Positions 40,822-49,982 of a stretch of 64,000 bases of DNA are shown here, piece after piece. The notes beneath the pieces are model-generated. The model was given only the letters and a program-made list of their open reading frames with translations, made no database searches and was not told the DNA's origin. Position 1 is the first letter of the stretch; each line of letters opens with the position of its first letter. Both the position numbers and the translations under genes were made by a program. Source of the stretch: an uncultured Oscillospiraceae bacterium (GTDB taxonomy: Bacteria > Bacillota > Clostridia > Oscillospirales > Oscillospiraceae); assembly GCA_910587285.1 (NCBI GenBank), contig CAJULM010000010.1:11953-75952 (forward strand). The letters run 5' to 3'.

Positions 40822-41292
40822 TTACACACCCCATCTGCGGACATACATCCGGGAGGGGCGCTCCTCCCCGTCCCCGCGGGCCATGCAGAAAAATTCCCAG
40901 CCGTACCGCTCGTAAAAGGAGGTGTGGTCGGTGAGCAGGTACAGGGTGCTCACTCCCATCGCCGCCATGTCCGCGCAGGCGTGGTTCAAAAGCGCCCCGG
41001 CAACGCCCCGGCGGCGGCAGGCCTCCTCCGTGTACACCGCGCACACGTTGGGGGCCAGGTCTTTGCGGTCATGAAAGTCGTTTTCGATGACCCCAAGCCC
41101 GCCCAGGATTTTCTCTCCATTCATGGCCAGGTACCACTGGGGGACGGGGAACTCCCGTCTGAGACAGCGCTCCATACTCTCCCGGTAAGCCTCCAGCGGG
41201 ACGCCCCATTTTTCGTGGAACCAGGCCGCCGCCCGGTCCAACAGATCGGGCCGTTCCCGCAGATTTAAAAGCAATGCGTCCAAATGGGTCAC
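40822..41292 (-). CDS. GNAT family N-acetyltransferase
   Basis: A 156-residue acetyltransferase. The acetyl-CoA site is CAVYTEEACRRRGVAGALLNHA (R/Q-x-x-G-x-G/A type), with YLAMNGEKILGGLGVIEND upstream and a C-terminal SFYERYGWEFF. The start is GTG 41292, overlapping the stop of the pseudouridine synthase by four bases (GTGA). The substrate is unknown. Confidence 0.85.
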   Translation of the reverse strand: MTHLDALLLNLRERPDLLDRAAAWFHEKWGVPLEAYRESMERCLRREFPVPQWYLAMNGEKILGGLGVIENDFHDRKDLAPNVCAVYTEEACRRRGVAGALLNHACADMAAMGVSTLYLLTDHTSFYERYGWEFFCMARGDGEERPSRMYVRRWGV

Positions 41293-42251
41293 TCCCTGGG
41301 AAAATATTCCTCTACAAAGTCCACGTTCTCCACCGTCCACTCCCTGCCGTTCAGCGCCTCCAGCGGCCCGGCGTCCGTGGTGAAGGCAAAGCGCAGCTTG
41401 TAGGAGTACAGCGCCTGAAACCTGCGGTCAAAGCGCCTGTTATCCCGCTCCCGGCCGTACTTGCCGTCCCCTAAGAGGGGGTGGCCGGCGGCGGCGAATT
41501 GGGCGCGGATCTGGTGGGTGCGCCCGGTGATGAGGTCGCACTCCATGAGGGACAGGCCGTTTCGGCGCTTCAGCGTGCGGTACAGCGTCACCGCCGTTCT
41601 GCCGCCGGGGACGGGCTTGTCAAACACCCGGACCTGGGCCCGGTCCCCGTCCTTCAAAATGTACCCTTTGAGCTGGCCCTCCGGGGGCTCCATCTCTCCG
41701 TGGATGACGCACAGGTACAGCTTTTGCAGCTCGCGGTCCCGGATTTTCTGATTCATCACCCGCAGGGCCTCGGCGGTCTTGGCGGCGATGACAATGCCCC
41801 CGGTGTTCCGGTCGATGCGGTTGCACAGGGCGGGGGCGAAGGCGTTCTCCCACCGGGGAGACCACTCCCTTTTCTGATACAGGTAGGCCTGAACGTGGGT
41901 GATGAGGGTGTTCACCTGCTCCCTGTCGTCGGGGTGGACTACCATGCCGGGGCGCTTGTTCAGCAGGAGCAGGTGCTCGTCCTCGTAGATGATGTCCAGC
42001 CGGGGGGCGTCCACCCGGAGGAAGGCGTTGTCCGGGGTGGGGGCGTCAAAAAACTCGTCGTTGATGTAGAGCTGAAGCACATCCCCCCGCTCCAGCCGGG
42101 CGTCCCGCTTGGAGCCCTTGCCGTTTACCTTCACCCGCTTGAGCCGGATGTATTTCTGGGCCAGGGGGGCGGGGAGCAGGGGGACGGCCTTGGCCAGCCA
42201 GCGGTCCAGCCGCTGGCCCGCGTCGTTGGGACCGATGGCAAATTCCTTCAA
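41289..42251 (-). CDS. RluA-family 23S rRNA/tRNA pseudouridine synthase
   Basis: A 320-residue protein with an N-terminal S4 domain (QRLDRWLAKAVPLLP; KRVKVNGKGSKRD) and a pseudouridine synthase domain. The catalytic motif reads CNRIDRNTGGIV, with the essential Asp; HRLD is the more common form. RTHQIRAQFAAAGHPLLGD is the conserved C-terminal motif. It is probably RluC- or RluD-like, but the target position is not clear. The start is TTG 42251 with GGGGAGG eight bases upstream. Confidence 0.92.
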   Translation of the reverse strand: MKEFAIGPNDAGQRLDRWLAKAVPLLPAPLAQKYIRLKRVKVNGKGSKRDARLERGDVLQLYINDEFFDAPTPDNAFLRVDAPRLDIIYEDEHLLLLNKRPGMVVHPDDREQVNTLITHVQAYLYQKREWSPRWENAFAPALCNRIDRNTGGIVIAAKTAEALRVMNQKIRDRELQKLYLCVIHGEMEPPEGQLKGYILKDGDRAQVRVFDKPVPGGRTAVTLYRTLKRRNGLSLMECDLITGRTHQIRAQFAAAGHPLLGDGKYGRERDNRRFDRRFQALYSYKLRFAFTTDAGPLEALNGREWTVENVDFVEEYFPRE

Positions 42252-42279
42252 GCGGAGCGCCTCCCCGAAAAATGGAATG

Positions 42280-42315
42280 GCTTCCCCTCCCGCCCACAGA
42301 GACGGGAAGGGAAGC
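42280..42315 (-). terminator. Hairpin between galT and the pseudouridine synthase gene
   Basis: GCTTCCCCTCCCG (42280-42292) and CGGGAAGGGAAGC (42303-42315) form a stem with one mismatch; on the minus strand a TTTTT run follows about eight bases later. It may attenuate galKT transcription. Confidence 0.45.
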
Positions 42316-42321
42316 GTTTGG

Positions 42322-43815
42322 TCAAACAGACTGCAAGAAGCGCAGGAACGCGGCGTTGCCCTCCGGATTGCGGGGATATACGCCGCAGTGCTCCAGCACC
42401 TGGGCGAAGACCAGGCCGGTCTCCTTTTTCACGATGTCCAGGGCGTTGTCTGCCGTGATGGTATAGTTCTTGGCGAAGTCCTCCGCCCAGCCGGCGTGCT
42501 TGGCGGTGAGCTCATTGGTCCGCAGGTCGGTTCCGCTGGCCAGGGCGTCCGCCACCGCGGACAGCTCCTCCTTTAGCCGGGCCGGGAGGACCGCCAGCCC
42601 CATCACCTCGATGAGACCGATGTTCTCCTTCTTGATGTGGTGCAGCTCGGCGTGGGGGTGGTACACCCCTAAGGGGTGCTCGTCGGTGGTGATGTTGTTG
42701 CGCAGCACCAGGTCCAGCTCAAATTTGTCCCCCCGCTTCCGGGCGATGGGGGTGATGGTGCTGTGGGGCTCGCCGTCCGTCTCGGCGAAAATGAACGCCG
42801 CCTCGTCGGTATACCCCCGCCAGGCGGTGAGGATTTTGTCCGCCAGCTCCACCAGCCTCTTCGGTTTCTCGCAGGCGATGCGCACCACCGACATGGGCCA
42901 CTTCACGATGCCCGCCTCCACGTCCTCAAAGCCGGGGAAGGTGAAGGGGGTCTCCATGGGGGCTTTGGCCATGGCGAACTCATAGCGGCCGCCCTGGAAG
43001 TGGTCATGGGCCAGGATAGAGCCGCCCACGATGGGCAGGTCCGCGTTGGAGCCCACGAAGTAGTGGGGAAACTGCCCCACGAAGTCCAGCAGCTTGCCGA
43101 AGCAGGCCCGGTCGATCTTCATGGGGGTGTGCTCCGCGTTGAGGCAGATGCAGTGCTCGTTGTAGTAGACATAGGGGGAGTACTGCAAAAACCAGGGGGA
43201 GCCGTTGATGGTGATGGGCACGATGCGGTGGTTCTGCCGGGCGGGGTGGTTCACCCGGCCGGCGTAGCCCTCGTTTTCCGCGCACAGCTGGCACCGGGGG
43301 TAGGCGGAGGCGGGCAGGTTCTTCGCCGCGGCGATGGCCTTGGGGTCCTTCTCCGGCTTGGACAGGTTGATGGTGATGTCCAGCTCGCCGTACTCCGTGG
43401 GGGCCTTCCACTGCACGTCCTTTGCAATCCGGTCCCGGCGGATGTAGTTGGTGTCCTGGCTCAGCTTGTAGTACCAGTCGGTGGCCTTTTGGGGATTCTC
43501 CCGGTACAGGGCCTGGAAGGTCTCAATGACCTGGGCGGGCCGGGGGGTGAGCCGCCCCATGATCTCGGTGTCGAACAGGTCCCGGTAGACCACCGAGTTC
43601 TCCGCCAGCACGCCCCGCTCATGGGCATCGTCCAGCAGGGCCTCCAGCACCGGGGCCAGCGCCACCTGCTGGTGATCCCAGGGCACGGGGGTGTAATCGT
43701 CCAGCTTCAGCACGTCCAGGATGGTGTTGACGGCCCAGTGGAACTCGTTTTTCTCCACCAAGCCCTCCTGCACGGCGTAATCCACCAGCTTTGTGATTGC
43801 CTCGTTGCGATCCAT
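42322..43815 (-). CDS. galT: UDP-glucose-hexose-1-phosphate uridylyltransferase
   Basis: GalT exchanges UMP between UDP-glucose and galactose-1-phosphate in the Leloir pathway. The 497-residue length and sequence fit the Firmicutes GalT2 branch: RAQLCAENEGYAGR-like segment, ILAHDHFQGGRYEFAMAKAP, and YHPHAELHHIKKENIGLIEVMGLAVLP. GAAGGAGG lies upstream of ATG 43815. It follows galK by 15 bases. No galE or sugar transporter is in the window. Confidence 0.95.
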   Translation of the reverse strand: MDRNEAITKLVDYAVQEGLVEKNEFHWAVNTILDVLKLDDYTPVPWDHQQVALAPVLEALLDDAHERGVLAENSVVYRDLFDTEIMGRLTPRPAQVIETFQALYRENPQKATDWYYKLSQDTNYIRRDRIAKDVQWKAPTEYGELDITINLSKPEKDPKAIAAAKNLPASAYPRCQLCAENEGYAGRVNHPARQNHRIVPITINGSPWFLQYSPYVYYNEHCICLNAEHTPMKIDRACFGKLLDFVGQFPHYFVGSNADLPIVGGSILAHDHFQGGRYEFAMAKAPMETPFTFPGFEDVEAGIVKWPMSVVRIACEKPKRLVELADKILTAWRGYTDEAAFIFAETDGEPHSTITPIARKRGDKFELDLVLRNNITTDEHPLGVYHPHAELHHIKKENIGLIEVMGLAVLPARLKEELSAVADALASGTDLRTNELTAKHAGWAEDFAKNYTITADNALDIVKKETGLVFAQVLEHCGVYPRNPEGNAAFLRFLQSV

Positions 43816-43830
43816 ATGTGTGTTCCTCCT

Positions 43831-45126
43831 TCATTCCGCCACCACGCAGCCGCCCACGGGACGGATGCGCAGCACGTGGCATTTGCCCTGGCCCAAGAGG
43901 GCCTCCATGCCGTTTTTGAACGCCTCCAGGTCTCCCTGGGGCACCCACGCCTGGATGGTGCCCGCGAAGCCGCCGCCGTGGACCCGGACGGCCCCCCCAT
44001 CCAGCAGCCGCTCTGCCTCCGCCAAAGCCAAGGGGATGGCCTGCTGCTGGGGGTTATGGACGGACCAGGTATTTTGCAGGTGGAGGGAGGAGGACAGCCC
44101 GGACTGGTTTACCAGGGTCAGGAAGAAGTCAAAGTCCCCGTTTTTGAGGGCCGCGGCCTCCAGATTTGCGGTGCGGTCGTCGTCATAGAAGTGCATGGCC
44201 CGGAGCACCGCCCGGTCGCCGCACTCTTGGCGCAGGGCGGGGATGGCGGCGCGGAACTCCTCCAGGGGCACGTCCCGGAGCACCGTTTTGCCGAAGTGGG
44301 CGGCCACCGCCCCCATCTCCCGGGTGACGGCGGCGTAGTCGTCCGTCAGGTCCCCGTGGCTGGAGCCGGTGTCCACAATACACAGGGCATGGCCGGATTT
44401 AGTGAAGTCATAGCCCACCTGTTCCACCACCGGGGCGGCGGGGTCGTTGAAGTCGATGAACACCGCCCCGCCCACGGAGGAGCCCATCTGGTCCATCAGG
44501 CCGCAGGGCTTGCCGAAGTAGACGTTCTCGGCGTACTGGCCGATTTTGGCGATGGTGACAGGGTCCAGCTTGTCCCCGCAGCAGAAGTGGTTGAAGATAT
44601 TGCCCACCAGCGTCTCGTAAGCGGCGGAGGAGGACAGGCCGGAGCCGGACAGCACCGTGGACACGGCGCAGGCGTCGAAGCCGGACAGGGGATAGCCCAG
44701 CTCCTTGATTTTCGCCGCCACCCCCCGCACCAGGGCGGCGGAGGTGTTCTGCTCCTCCTTTTTGGGGGAGAGATCGTCCAGATCGATCTCCAGGGCGGGG
44801 TAGCCCTGGGAGACGATGCGCACCGTGTTCCGCCCGTTGGGGGCGGCGCAGGCCAGCATATCCAGGTCCACGCTGGCGCACAGCACGCGGCCGTGCTGGT
44901 GGTCGGTATGGTTGCCGCCCAGTTCTGTGCGGCCGGGGCCACTGAACAGGGCCGCGCCCTGAACCTCGCCGTCAAAGCGCCGGGCGAAGTCCTCCACAAT
45001 GTCCGCCGCGCGGCGGCGGGCCTCCTCCAGCCGGCGGGGGTCTTCGTCCAGGGCATAGAGGGCGGCCAGGGCCTGGTCGTGGGCGCCGCCGCGCAGGGCG
45101 CGCAGCAGCTGAGAGCAGGTTGACAT
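43831..45126 (-). CDS. galK: Galactokinase
   Basis: GalK phosphorylates galactose with ATP. The 431-residue GHMP kinase shows the signature SGPGRTELGGNHTDHQHG, the ATP loop LSGSGLSSSAAYE, and the C-terminal VHGGGFAGTIQAWVP. The start at 45126 (MSTCSQLLRAL) has AGAGGTG about seven bases upstream; the preceding ATG and a GTG further up are alternatives. It forms an operon with galT. Confidence 0.94.
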   Translation of the reverse strand: MSTCSQLLRALRGGAHDQALAALYALDEDPRRLEEARRRAADIVEDFARRFDGEVQGAALFSGPGRTELGGNHTDHQHGRVLCASVDLDMLACAAPNGRNTVRIVSQGYPALEIDLDDLSPKKEEQNTSAALVRGVAAKIKELGYPLSGFDACAVSTVLSGSGLSSSAAYETLVGNIFNHFCCGDKLDPVTIAKIGQYAENVYFGKPCGLMDQMGSSVGGAVFIDFNDPAAPVVEQVGYDFTKSGHALCIVDTGSSHGDLTDDYAAVTREMGAVAAHFGKTVLRDVPLEEFRAAIPALRQECGDRAVLRAMHFYDDDRTANLEAAALKNGDFDFFLTLVNQSGLSSSLHLQNTWSVHNPQQQAIPLALAEAERLLDGGAVRVHGGGFAGTIQAWVPQGDLEAFKNGMEALLGQGKCHVLRIRPVGGCVVAE

Positions 45127-45175
45127 CATCCTCACCTCTTGCGGGAGCGGAAAACGCTCCTAAAATTTCAAGCTT

Positions 45176-45204
45176 ATCATACCACAGGGGGCGGGCTTTG
45201 GCAA
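45176..45204 (-). promoter_or_regulatory. Promoter of galK-galT
   Basis: On the minus strand TTGCCA (45204-45199), 17 bases, TATGAT (45181-45176) with a TGTGG extended -10. A small stem GGAGCG/CGCTCC (45155-45170) lies in the leader. Confidence 0.72.
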
Positions 45205-45264
45205 GGAAAAACAGGGGGCTGGCCCGCCGCGGAGAAAAGGAAATAAGAGAAATGCGCCGGGCAC

Positions 45265-45293
45265 TTGTTTCTTTTTTTTTATTGTGGTATAAT
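45265..45293 (+). promoter_or_regulatory. Promoter of ddl-murF
   Basis: TTGTTT (45265-45270), 17 bases rich in T, TATAAT (45288-45293), extended by TGG. Confidence 0.75.
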
Positions 45294-45348
45294 TTTCATT
45301 CAAGCATAAAATATCAGGGAAGAATCCCCTATCATAAGGAGAGCAGTT

Positions 45349-46395
45349 ATGAAAATTGTGGTTTTGGCCGGCGGGCTCAGCGATGAGCGCAACGTGTCCC
45401 TGTCCAGCGGGTGCAAGGTGTGCGCCGCTCTGCGGGAGCGGGGGCATCAGGCCGCGTTGATTGATATGTACCTGGGCACGGACCAGCCCCCGGAGGCTCT
45501 GTTTTCTGCGCCCGTCCCAGAAGAACTGACGAAAATCGGCCGTCAGGCCCCGGACCTGGCGGCAGTGCGGGCCGCCCGGGCGGATGGCGGCGAGAACCGG
45601 TTCGGCCCCGGCGTGCTGGAGGCGTGCCGGCTGGCGGACGTGGTATTCCTGGGCCTGCACGGGACCTGCGGGGAGGACGGCCGGGTGCAGGCCGCGCTGG
45701 ACCTGTTGGGCATTCCCTACACCGGGTCGGGCTATCTGGGCAGCGCCATCGCCATGGACAAGGATTTGACCAAGCGCCTGGCGGCGCCCCTGGGGGTGGC
45801 CACCCCCAAGTGGGAGCTGGTGCGGTATACGGCGGAGGAGATCCCCGCCCTGACGGCCCGGTTAGAGGTGCCCTGCGTGGTGAAGCCGGTGGCCTCCGGC
45901 TCGTCCATCGGCGTATCGGTGGTGCACGACCGGGATGCGTTGTCCGCCGCCCTGACCCAGTGTTTAGATTACGGCAGGGTGTGTGTGGTAGAGCAGTACA
46001 TCGCCGGGCGGGAAATCCAGGTGGGCATTTTGGAGGACCGGGCTTTGCCCTCCATTGAGATCGTCCCCAAGGAGGGGTTCTACGACTATGAAAACAAGTA
46101 CCAGCCCGGGGCGGCGGAGGAGTTCTGTCCGGCCCCCATCCCGGAGGAGTGGGAGGCGCGGCTGGGGAAGGCGGCGCTGACGGTGTTCCACGCCCTGGGC
46201 CTGTCGGTGTACTCCCGGGCGGACTTTATTGTGACGGAGGACGGCACGCCCTGGTTTTTGGAGATCAACACCCTGCCCGGCATGACCCCCACCAGCCTGC
46301 TCCCTCAGGAGGCCGCGGCGGTGGGCATCGGCTACGGCGAGCTGTGCGAGCGGATCATCAACGCATCTCTGGAGGCCCGCAGGGCCGGAAAATGA
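45349..46395 (+). CDS. ddl: D-alanine-D-alanine ligase
   Basis: Ddl joins two D-alanines for peptidoglycan synthesis. The 348-residue ATP-grasp protein shows LAGGLSDERNVSLSSG, the HGTCGEDGRVQ loop, KPVASGSSIGVS, and the catalytic end EINTLPGMTPTSLLPQEAAA. It starts an operon with murF, which uses its product. Confidence 0.94.
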   Translation: MKIVVLAGGLSDERNVSLSSGCKVCAALRERGHQAALIDMYLGTDQPPEALFSAPVPEELTKIGRQAPDLAAVRAARADGGENRFGPGVLEACRLADVVFLGLHGTCGEDGRVQAALDLLGIPYTGSGYLGSAIAMDKDLTKRLAAPLGVATPKWELVRYTAEEIPALTARLEVPCVVKPVASGSSIGVSVVHDRDALSAALTQCLDYGRVCVVEQYIAGREIQVGILEDRALPSIEIVPKEGFYDYENKYQPGAAEEFCPAPIPEEWEARLGKAALTVFHALGLSVYSRADFIVTEDGTPWFLEINTLPGMTPTSLLPQEAAAVGIGYGELCERIINASLEARRAGK

Positions 46396-46445
46396 CAGGA
46401 GGGGAGGGGCCTGCCCCTTCCGGGAGAGAGGAGCGGCCATATTTT

Positions 46446-47834
46446 ATGGAGGCACTGACACTGAGACAGCTGATAGAGGCGGTAAACGGTACCCTGCTGG
46501 GAGAGTTTGAGGATTTGGACGCCGTGGTGAGCCAGGTGAGCACTGACAGCCGGAGCATTGAGCCGGGCTGCCTGTTCATCCCCCTGGAGGGGGAGCGGTT
46601 CGACGGCCACTCCTTCATTAACACCGCTCTGGAGGCGGGGGCGGCGGGCTGCTTTACCGCCCGGGAGCGGGAGAGCTATCTCCCCGGCAAATTCTACATC
46701 AAGGTGCGCTCCACCCAGCGCGCCCTGTGGGAGCTGGCCCGGTATTACAAAAAACGGTTCGATATCCCATTTATCGCCGTCACCGGCTCGGTGGGCAAGA
46801 CCACCACCAAGGACATGGTAGCCGCCGTGCTGGGGGCAAAATTCCGCGTCCACAAAACGGAGGGGAACTTCAACAACGACATCGGCGTGCCCCTCACCCT
46901 GCTCAAGCTGGAGGGGAGCCATGAGGTGTGCGTGGTGGAGCTGGGGATGGACCACGCAGGGGAGATCGACGATCTGGGCCGGCTGGTGGAGCCGGACATG
47001 GCCCTCATTACCAACATCGGGGACGCCCACATTGAGAATCTGGGCAGCCGGGAGAACATCTTTAAGGCCAAGTGCGAAATTTTCCCCCATTTGAAGGCGG
47101 AGGGGCTGGCCATCCTCAACGGGGACGACCCCATGCTGGCTGCGCTGCGGGGGACGCTGCCCCAGCCCACGGTGTTTGTGGGGGAGGGAGAGGGGCTGGA
47201 GTACACCGCCCGGGACCTGTCCACCGACGGCGCGGGGCATTTGAGCTGCCGGGTAAAGACCCCCCGCAGCCAGTTCCAGGCGGACATTCCCGCCCTGGGC
47301 AGCCACATGATCTACCCCACCCTTATGGCTGCGGCGGTGGGTGAGGCGCTGGGCATGGCCCCCGACGAGATGATTCAGGGCATCGGCGCATTTCTGCCCA
47401 CGAAAATGCGGATGAACATTGTGCGCTGCAAGGGGGACATTGTGATTCTGAATGACGCTTACAACGCAAATCCCCAGTCCATGCGGGCTGCCGCCGCCGT
47501 GCTGGGGGACGCCCAGGACCGCCGGAAGGTGGCCGTGGTGGGGGACATGAAGGAGCTGGGCCCCGGTGCGGAGCAGTTCCACCGGACGGTGGGGGGCTGC
47601 TTTGCCCAGTCCGGGACGAACCGGCTCATCGCCATCGGCGACCTGGCCCGGTTCATCGCCGAGGGAGCCCAGGAGGCAGGGCTGGCCCAGGCGGACTATT
47701 TCCCCACGTTGGACGGGGCGAAAAACGCCCTCTCCAGAGAGGTGCGGGCGGGGACCACCATATTGGTGAAAGCGTCGCGGTCCATGGCATTTGAGAAGAT
47801 TGTGGACTTTTTGCTGGCAAACGTGCCGCAGTGA
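46446..47834 (+). CDS. murF: UDP-MurNAc-tripeptide-D-Ala-D-Ala ligase
   Basis: MurF adds D-Ala-D-Ala to the UDP-MurNAc-tripeptide. The 462 residues show VSTDSRSIEPGCLFIPLEGERFDG, the P-loop TGSVGKTTTKDM, ELGMDHAGEI, and NDAYNANPQSMRAA. The start MEALTLRQLIEAV fits the family; GAGAGGAG is somewhat far upstream (about 13 bases). The last 22 codons are repeated downstream as part of a 181-base duplication, so the C-terminal coding region is present twice. Confidence 0.95.
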   Translation: MEALTLRQLIEAVNGTLLGEFEDLDAVVSQVSTDSRSIEPGCLFIPLEGERFDGHSFINTALEAGAAGCFTARERESYLPGKFYIKVRSTQRALWELARYYKKRFDIPFIAVTGSVGKTTTKDMVAAVLGAKFRVHKTEGNFNNDIGVPLTLLKLEGSHEVCVVELGMDHAGEIDDLGRLVEPDMALITNIGDAHIENLGSRENIFKAKCEIFPHLKAEGLAILNGDDPMLAALRGTLPQPTVFVGEGEGLEYTARDLSTDGAGHLSCRVKTPRSQFQADIPALGSHMIYPTLMAAAVGEALGMAPDEMIQGIGAFLPTKMRMNIVRCKGDIVILNDAYNANPQSMRAAAAVLGDAQDRRKVAVVGDMKELGPGAEQFHRTVGGCFAQSGTNRLIAIGDLARFIAEGAQEAGLAQADYFPTLDGAKNALSREVRAGTTILVKASRSMAFEKIVDFLLANVPQ

Positions 47835-47851
47835 GAGGCCCCATCGAAGCC
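47765..47851 (+). repeat. Direct repeat, murF 3' end, first copy
   Basis: These bases cover the last 22 codons and stop of murF plus the start of the palindromic element. They recur at 47946-48031 with one substitution and one deleted base. Confidence 0.9.
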
Positions 47852-47945
47852 CAGCGAAGCGGGTTCGATGGGGAGAGGAGGAGCAGCGAAATGTGCGAGT
47901 TTTTGCCGCAGGCGAAAGCGAGAAATATGGAGCTTGCTCCGACGA
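47839..47945. repeat. Dispersed palindromic element, copy B
   Basis: It begins with hairpin CCCCATCGAA / TTCGATGGGG (47839-47873), followed by GGGGAGAGGAGGAGCA (47870-47885), an AGGCGAAAGCGAGAAAT segment and the end TTGCTCCGACGA (47934-47945). The same order is found at 14281-14385. Directly after it the murF tail is repeated. Confidence 0.65.
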
Positions 47946-48031
47946 GGTGAAAGCGTCGCGGTCCATGGCGTTTGAGAAGATTGTGGACTTTTTGCTGGCA
48001 AACGTGCCGCAGTGAGGGCCCCATCGAAGCC
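47946..48031 (+). repeat. Direct repeat, murF 3' end, second copy (pseudogene fragment)
   Basis: A second copy of the murF tail, reading SRSMAFEKIVDFLLANVPQ and a stop, 181 bases after the first, followed by a cut-off start of another palindromic element (GGCCCCATCGAAGCC). It has no start of its own and is not a gene. Confidence 0.88.
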
Positions 48032-48068
48032 TGGCGGCGCAACCAGTGAGTAACAGGAGAATTTACCC

Positions 48069-49973
48069 ATGATAGACATACAGCTTACCGGCGTGGTGAA
48101 AGAGTTTGAGGTCGGCAAACGAATATTGGACGGCTTCTCCCTCCAGATCGACGAGGGGGAGCGGGTGGGCCTGCTGGGCCGGAACGGCGCGGGCAAGACC
48201 ACCATCTTCCGTATGATGACCGGGCAGGTGGACCCGGATGAGGGCACGGTGTCCATCGCCCCGGGCAAACGCATCGGGCTGATCTCCCAGATCCCCGTCT
48301 ACCCGGAGGGCTACACCGTGCGGGACGTGCTGGACACCGCCTTTGCCCCCCTCCACGCCATGGAGCGGGAGCTGGCGGAGCTGGCGGCCCGTATGGGCGA
48401 GAACACCGACCCCGCCGTCATGGCACGGTACGACAAGCTCACCGCCGCCTTTGAGGCCGGAGGAGGCTATGATACGGAGACCCGGCTGAACAAGGTCTGC
48501 AACGGTCTGGGCATCGGGCAGGATATGCGTGAGCGGCCCTTTGACGCGCTGTCCGGCGGGGAGAAGACCCGCATCAACCTGGCAAGGCTCATTTTGGAGG
48601 ACACCGACATCCTCCTGCTGGACGAGCCCACCAATCACCTGGACCTGAACGCCACCGAGTGGCTGGAGGGCTACCTGGAGCGATTCAAAGGCACTGTCCT
48701 GGCTATCTCCCATGACCGCTGGTTTTTGGACAAGGTGGTCAAGCGCGTTGCAGAAATTCAGGACGGCAAGGCAGAGCTCTACTCCGGCAACTACTCCTTC
48801 TACGTGGAGGAGAAGGAACGCCGCTATCAGGAGCGGCTGAAGCAGTACGAGAAGGAGCAGGCCAAAATCGCCCAACTGGAGGCCGCGGCGGAGCAGATGC
48901 GCCTGTGGGCCTTCAAGGGCAATGACAAGCAGTACAAGCGGGCCATCAATATGGAGCGGCGGATTGAGCGTATGCGCACCACAGACAAGCCCACGAAGGA
49001 GCGCAAGCTGGCCACCCGCTTCGGCGAGCGGGAGTTCCACGGGGACGAGGCCCTGGTGATTACGGAGCTGAAGAAGTCCTTTGGGGAGCGGGTCCTGTTC
49101 GACCACATCAATCTGGACGTGGCCGGCGGAGAGCGCATCGCCCTGCTGGGCGACAACGGCACAGGCAAGTCCACCTTTATCAAGATGATTATGGAGGAGG
49201 AGGCCCCCGACTCAGGCTCCATCTACCTGGGGCCGTCCATCCGAGTGGGCTACCTGCCCCAGATCATCCACTTTGACCGGCCCGACCGCAATCTGGTGGA
49301 CACCATGCTGTACGCCCAGAACTGCACCACCCAGGAGGCGAGGGATCGGCTGGCCTCGTTCAAGTTCCGGGGGGAGGATGTGTTCAAGGTGGTGTCCGCC
49401 CTGTCCGGCGGGGAGCAGTCCCGGCTGCGCCTGTGTATGCTCATGGACAGCCGGATCAACCTGCTCATCCTGGATGAGCCCACCAACCATCTGGACATCG
49501 ACTCCCGGGAGTGGATTGAGGAGGCGGTGGAGGAGTACGGCGGCAACCTGCTGTTCGTCTCCCACGACCGCTATTTTATCGAGAAGTTCGCCACCCGTGT
49601 GTGGATGCTGGAAAACGGACAGATCACCGACTTCCACGGGACCTATACCGAGTTTCGCGCCTTCCGGGAGCGGCAGGAGCAGCTGAAAAACGCCAAGCCC
49701 GCCGCCGTTGAGACAGAGAAACCAAAAGAGGACAAGCCTCGCCGGGCGGGCGGCACAAAAGAGCTGGAAAAGCAGGTCCGCGCCGCCGAACGGGCGGTGG
49801 AGAAGGCGGAGGTGCGCCTGGACGAGCTGGCCCAGGAGGCCCAGGACGCCGCGTCCGACTATTTGCGCCTTCAGGACATCTACAGGGAGCGGGAGGCGGC
49901 AGAGGACGAGCTGGCCCATCTCTACGCGGAGTGGGAGCGGCTGGCGGCGGAGCTGGAGGAAGCGAAGGGGTAA
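48069..49973 (+). CDS. ABC-F family ATP-binding protein
   Basis: A 634-residue protein with two ATPase domains and no membrane spans. Walker A GRNGAGKTT and GDNGTGKST, signatures LSGGEKTRINLA and LSGGEQSRLRLC, Walker B LLLDEPTNHLD and LILDEPTNHLD. The inter-domain linker (about 240-320) is helical and basic, as in ABC-F translation factors that work in the ribosomal E site, and the C-terminus is a coiled coil (KELEKQVRAAERAVEKAE). It is closest to the YdiF/Uup type; antibiotic protection is not indicated by the sequence. CAGGAG is upstream of the start. Confidence 0.92.
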   Translation: MIDIQLTGVVKEFEVGKRILDGFSLQIDEGERVGLLGRNGAGKTTIFRMMTGQVDPDEGTVSIAPGKRIGLISQIPVYPEGYTVRDVLDTAFAPLHAMERELAELAARMGENTDPAVMARYDKLTAAFEAGGGYDTETRLNKVCNGLGIGQDMRERPFDALSGGEKTRINLARLILEDTDILLLDEPTNHLDLNATEWLEGYLERFKGTVLAISHDRWFLDKVVKRVAEIQDGKAELYSGNYSFYVEEKERRYQERLKQYEKEQAKIAQLEAAAEQMRLWAFKGNDKQYKRAINMERRIERMRTTDKPTKERKLATRFGEREFHGDEALVITELKKSFGERVLFDHINLDVAGGERIALLGDNGTGKSTFIKMIMEEEAPDSGSIYLGPSIRVGYLPQIIHFDRPDRNLVDTMLYAQNCTTQEARDRLASFKFRGEDVFKVVSALSGGEQSRLRLCMLMDSRINLLILDEPTNHLDIDSREWIEEAVEEYGGNLLFVSHDRYFIEKFATRVWMLENGQITDFHGTYTEFRAFRERQEQLKNAKPAAVETEKPKEDKPRRAGGTKELEKQVRAAERAVEKAEVRLDELAQEAQDAASDYLRLQDIYREREAAEDELAHLYAEWERLAAELEEAKG

Positions 49974-49982
49974 TACGGAGAG

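Noticed and set aside
42676..45123. 815-codon open frame on the plus strand opposite galT and galK
   Set aside because: It runs antisense through two complete Leloir genes with strong motifs, has Gly/Val/His/Gln-rich composition typical of the reverse frame of GC-rich genes, and has no ribosome binding site or promoter.
46332..47966. 544-codon open frame on the minus strand opposite murF
   Set aside because: Antisense of murF and the repeat region; no start signals and no recognisable sequence.
47791..48015. 74-codon frame over the murF tail and repeat
   Set aside because: It starts out of frame within murF and consists of the palindromic element plus the duplicated murF tail; there is no ribosome binding site.
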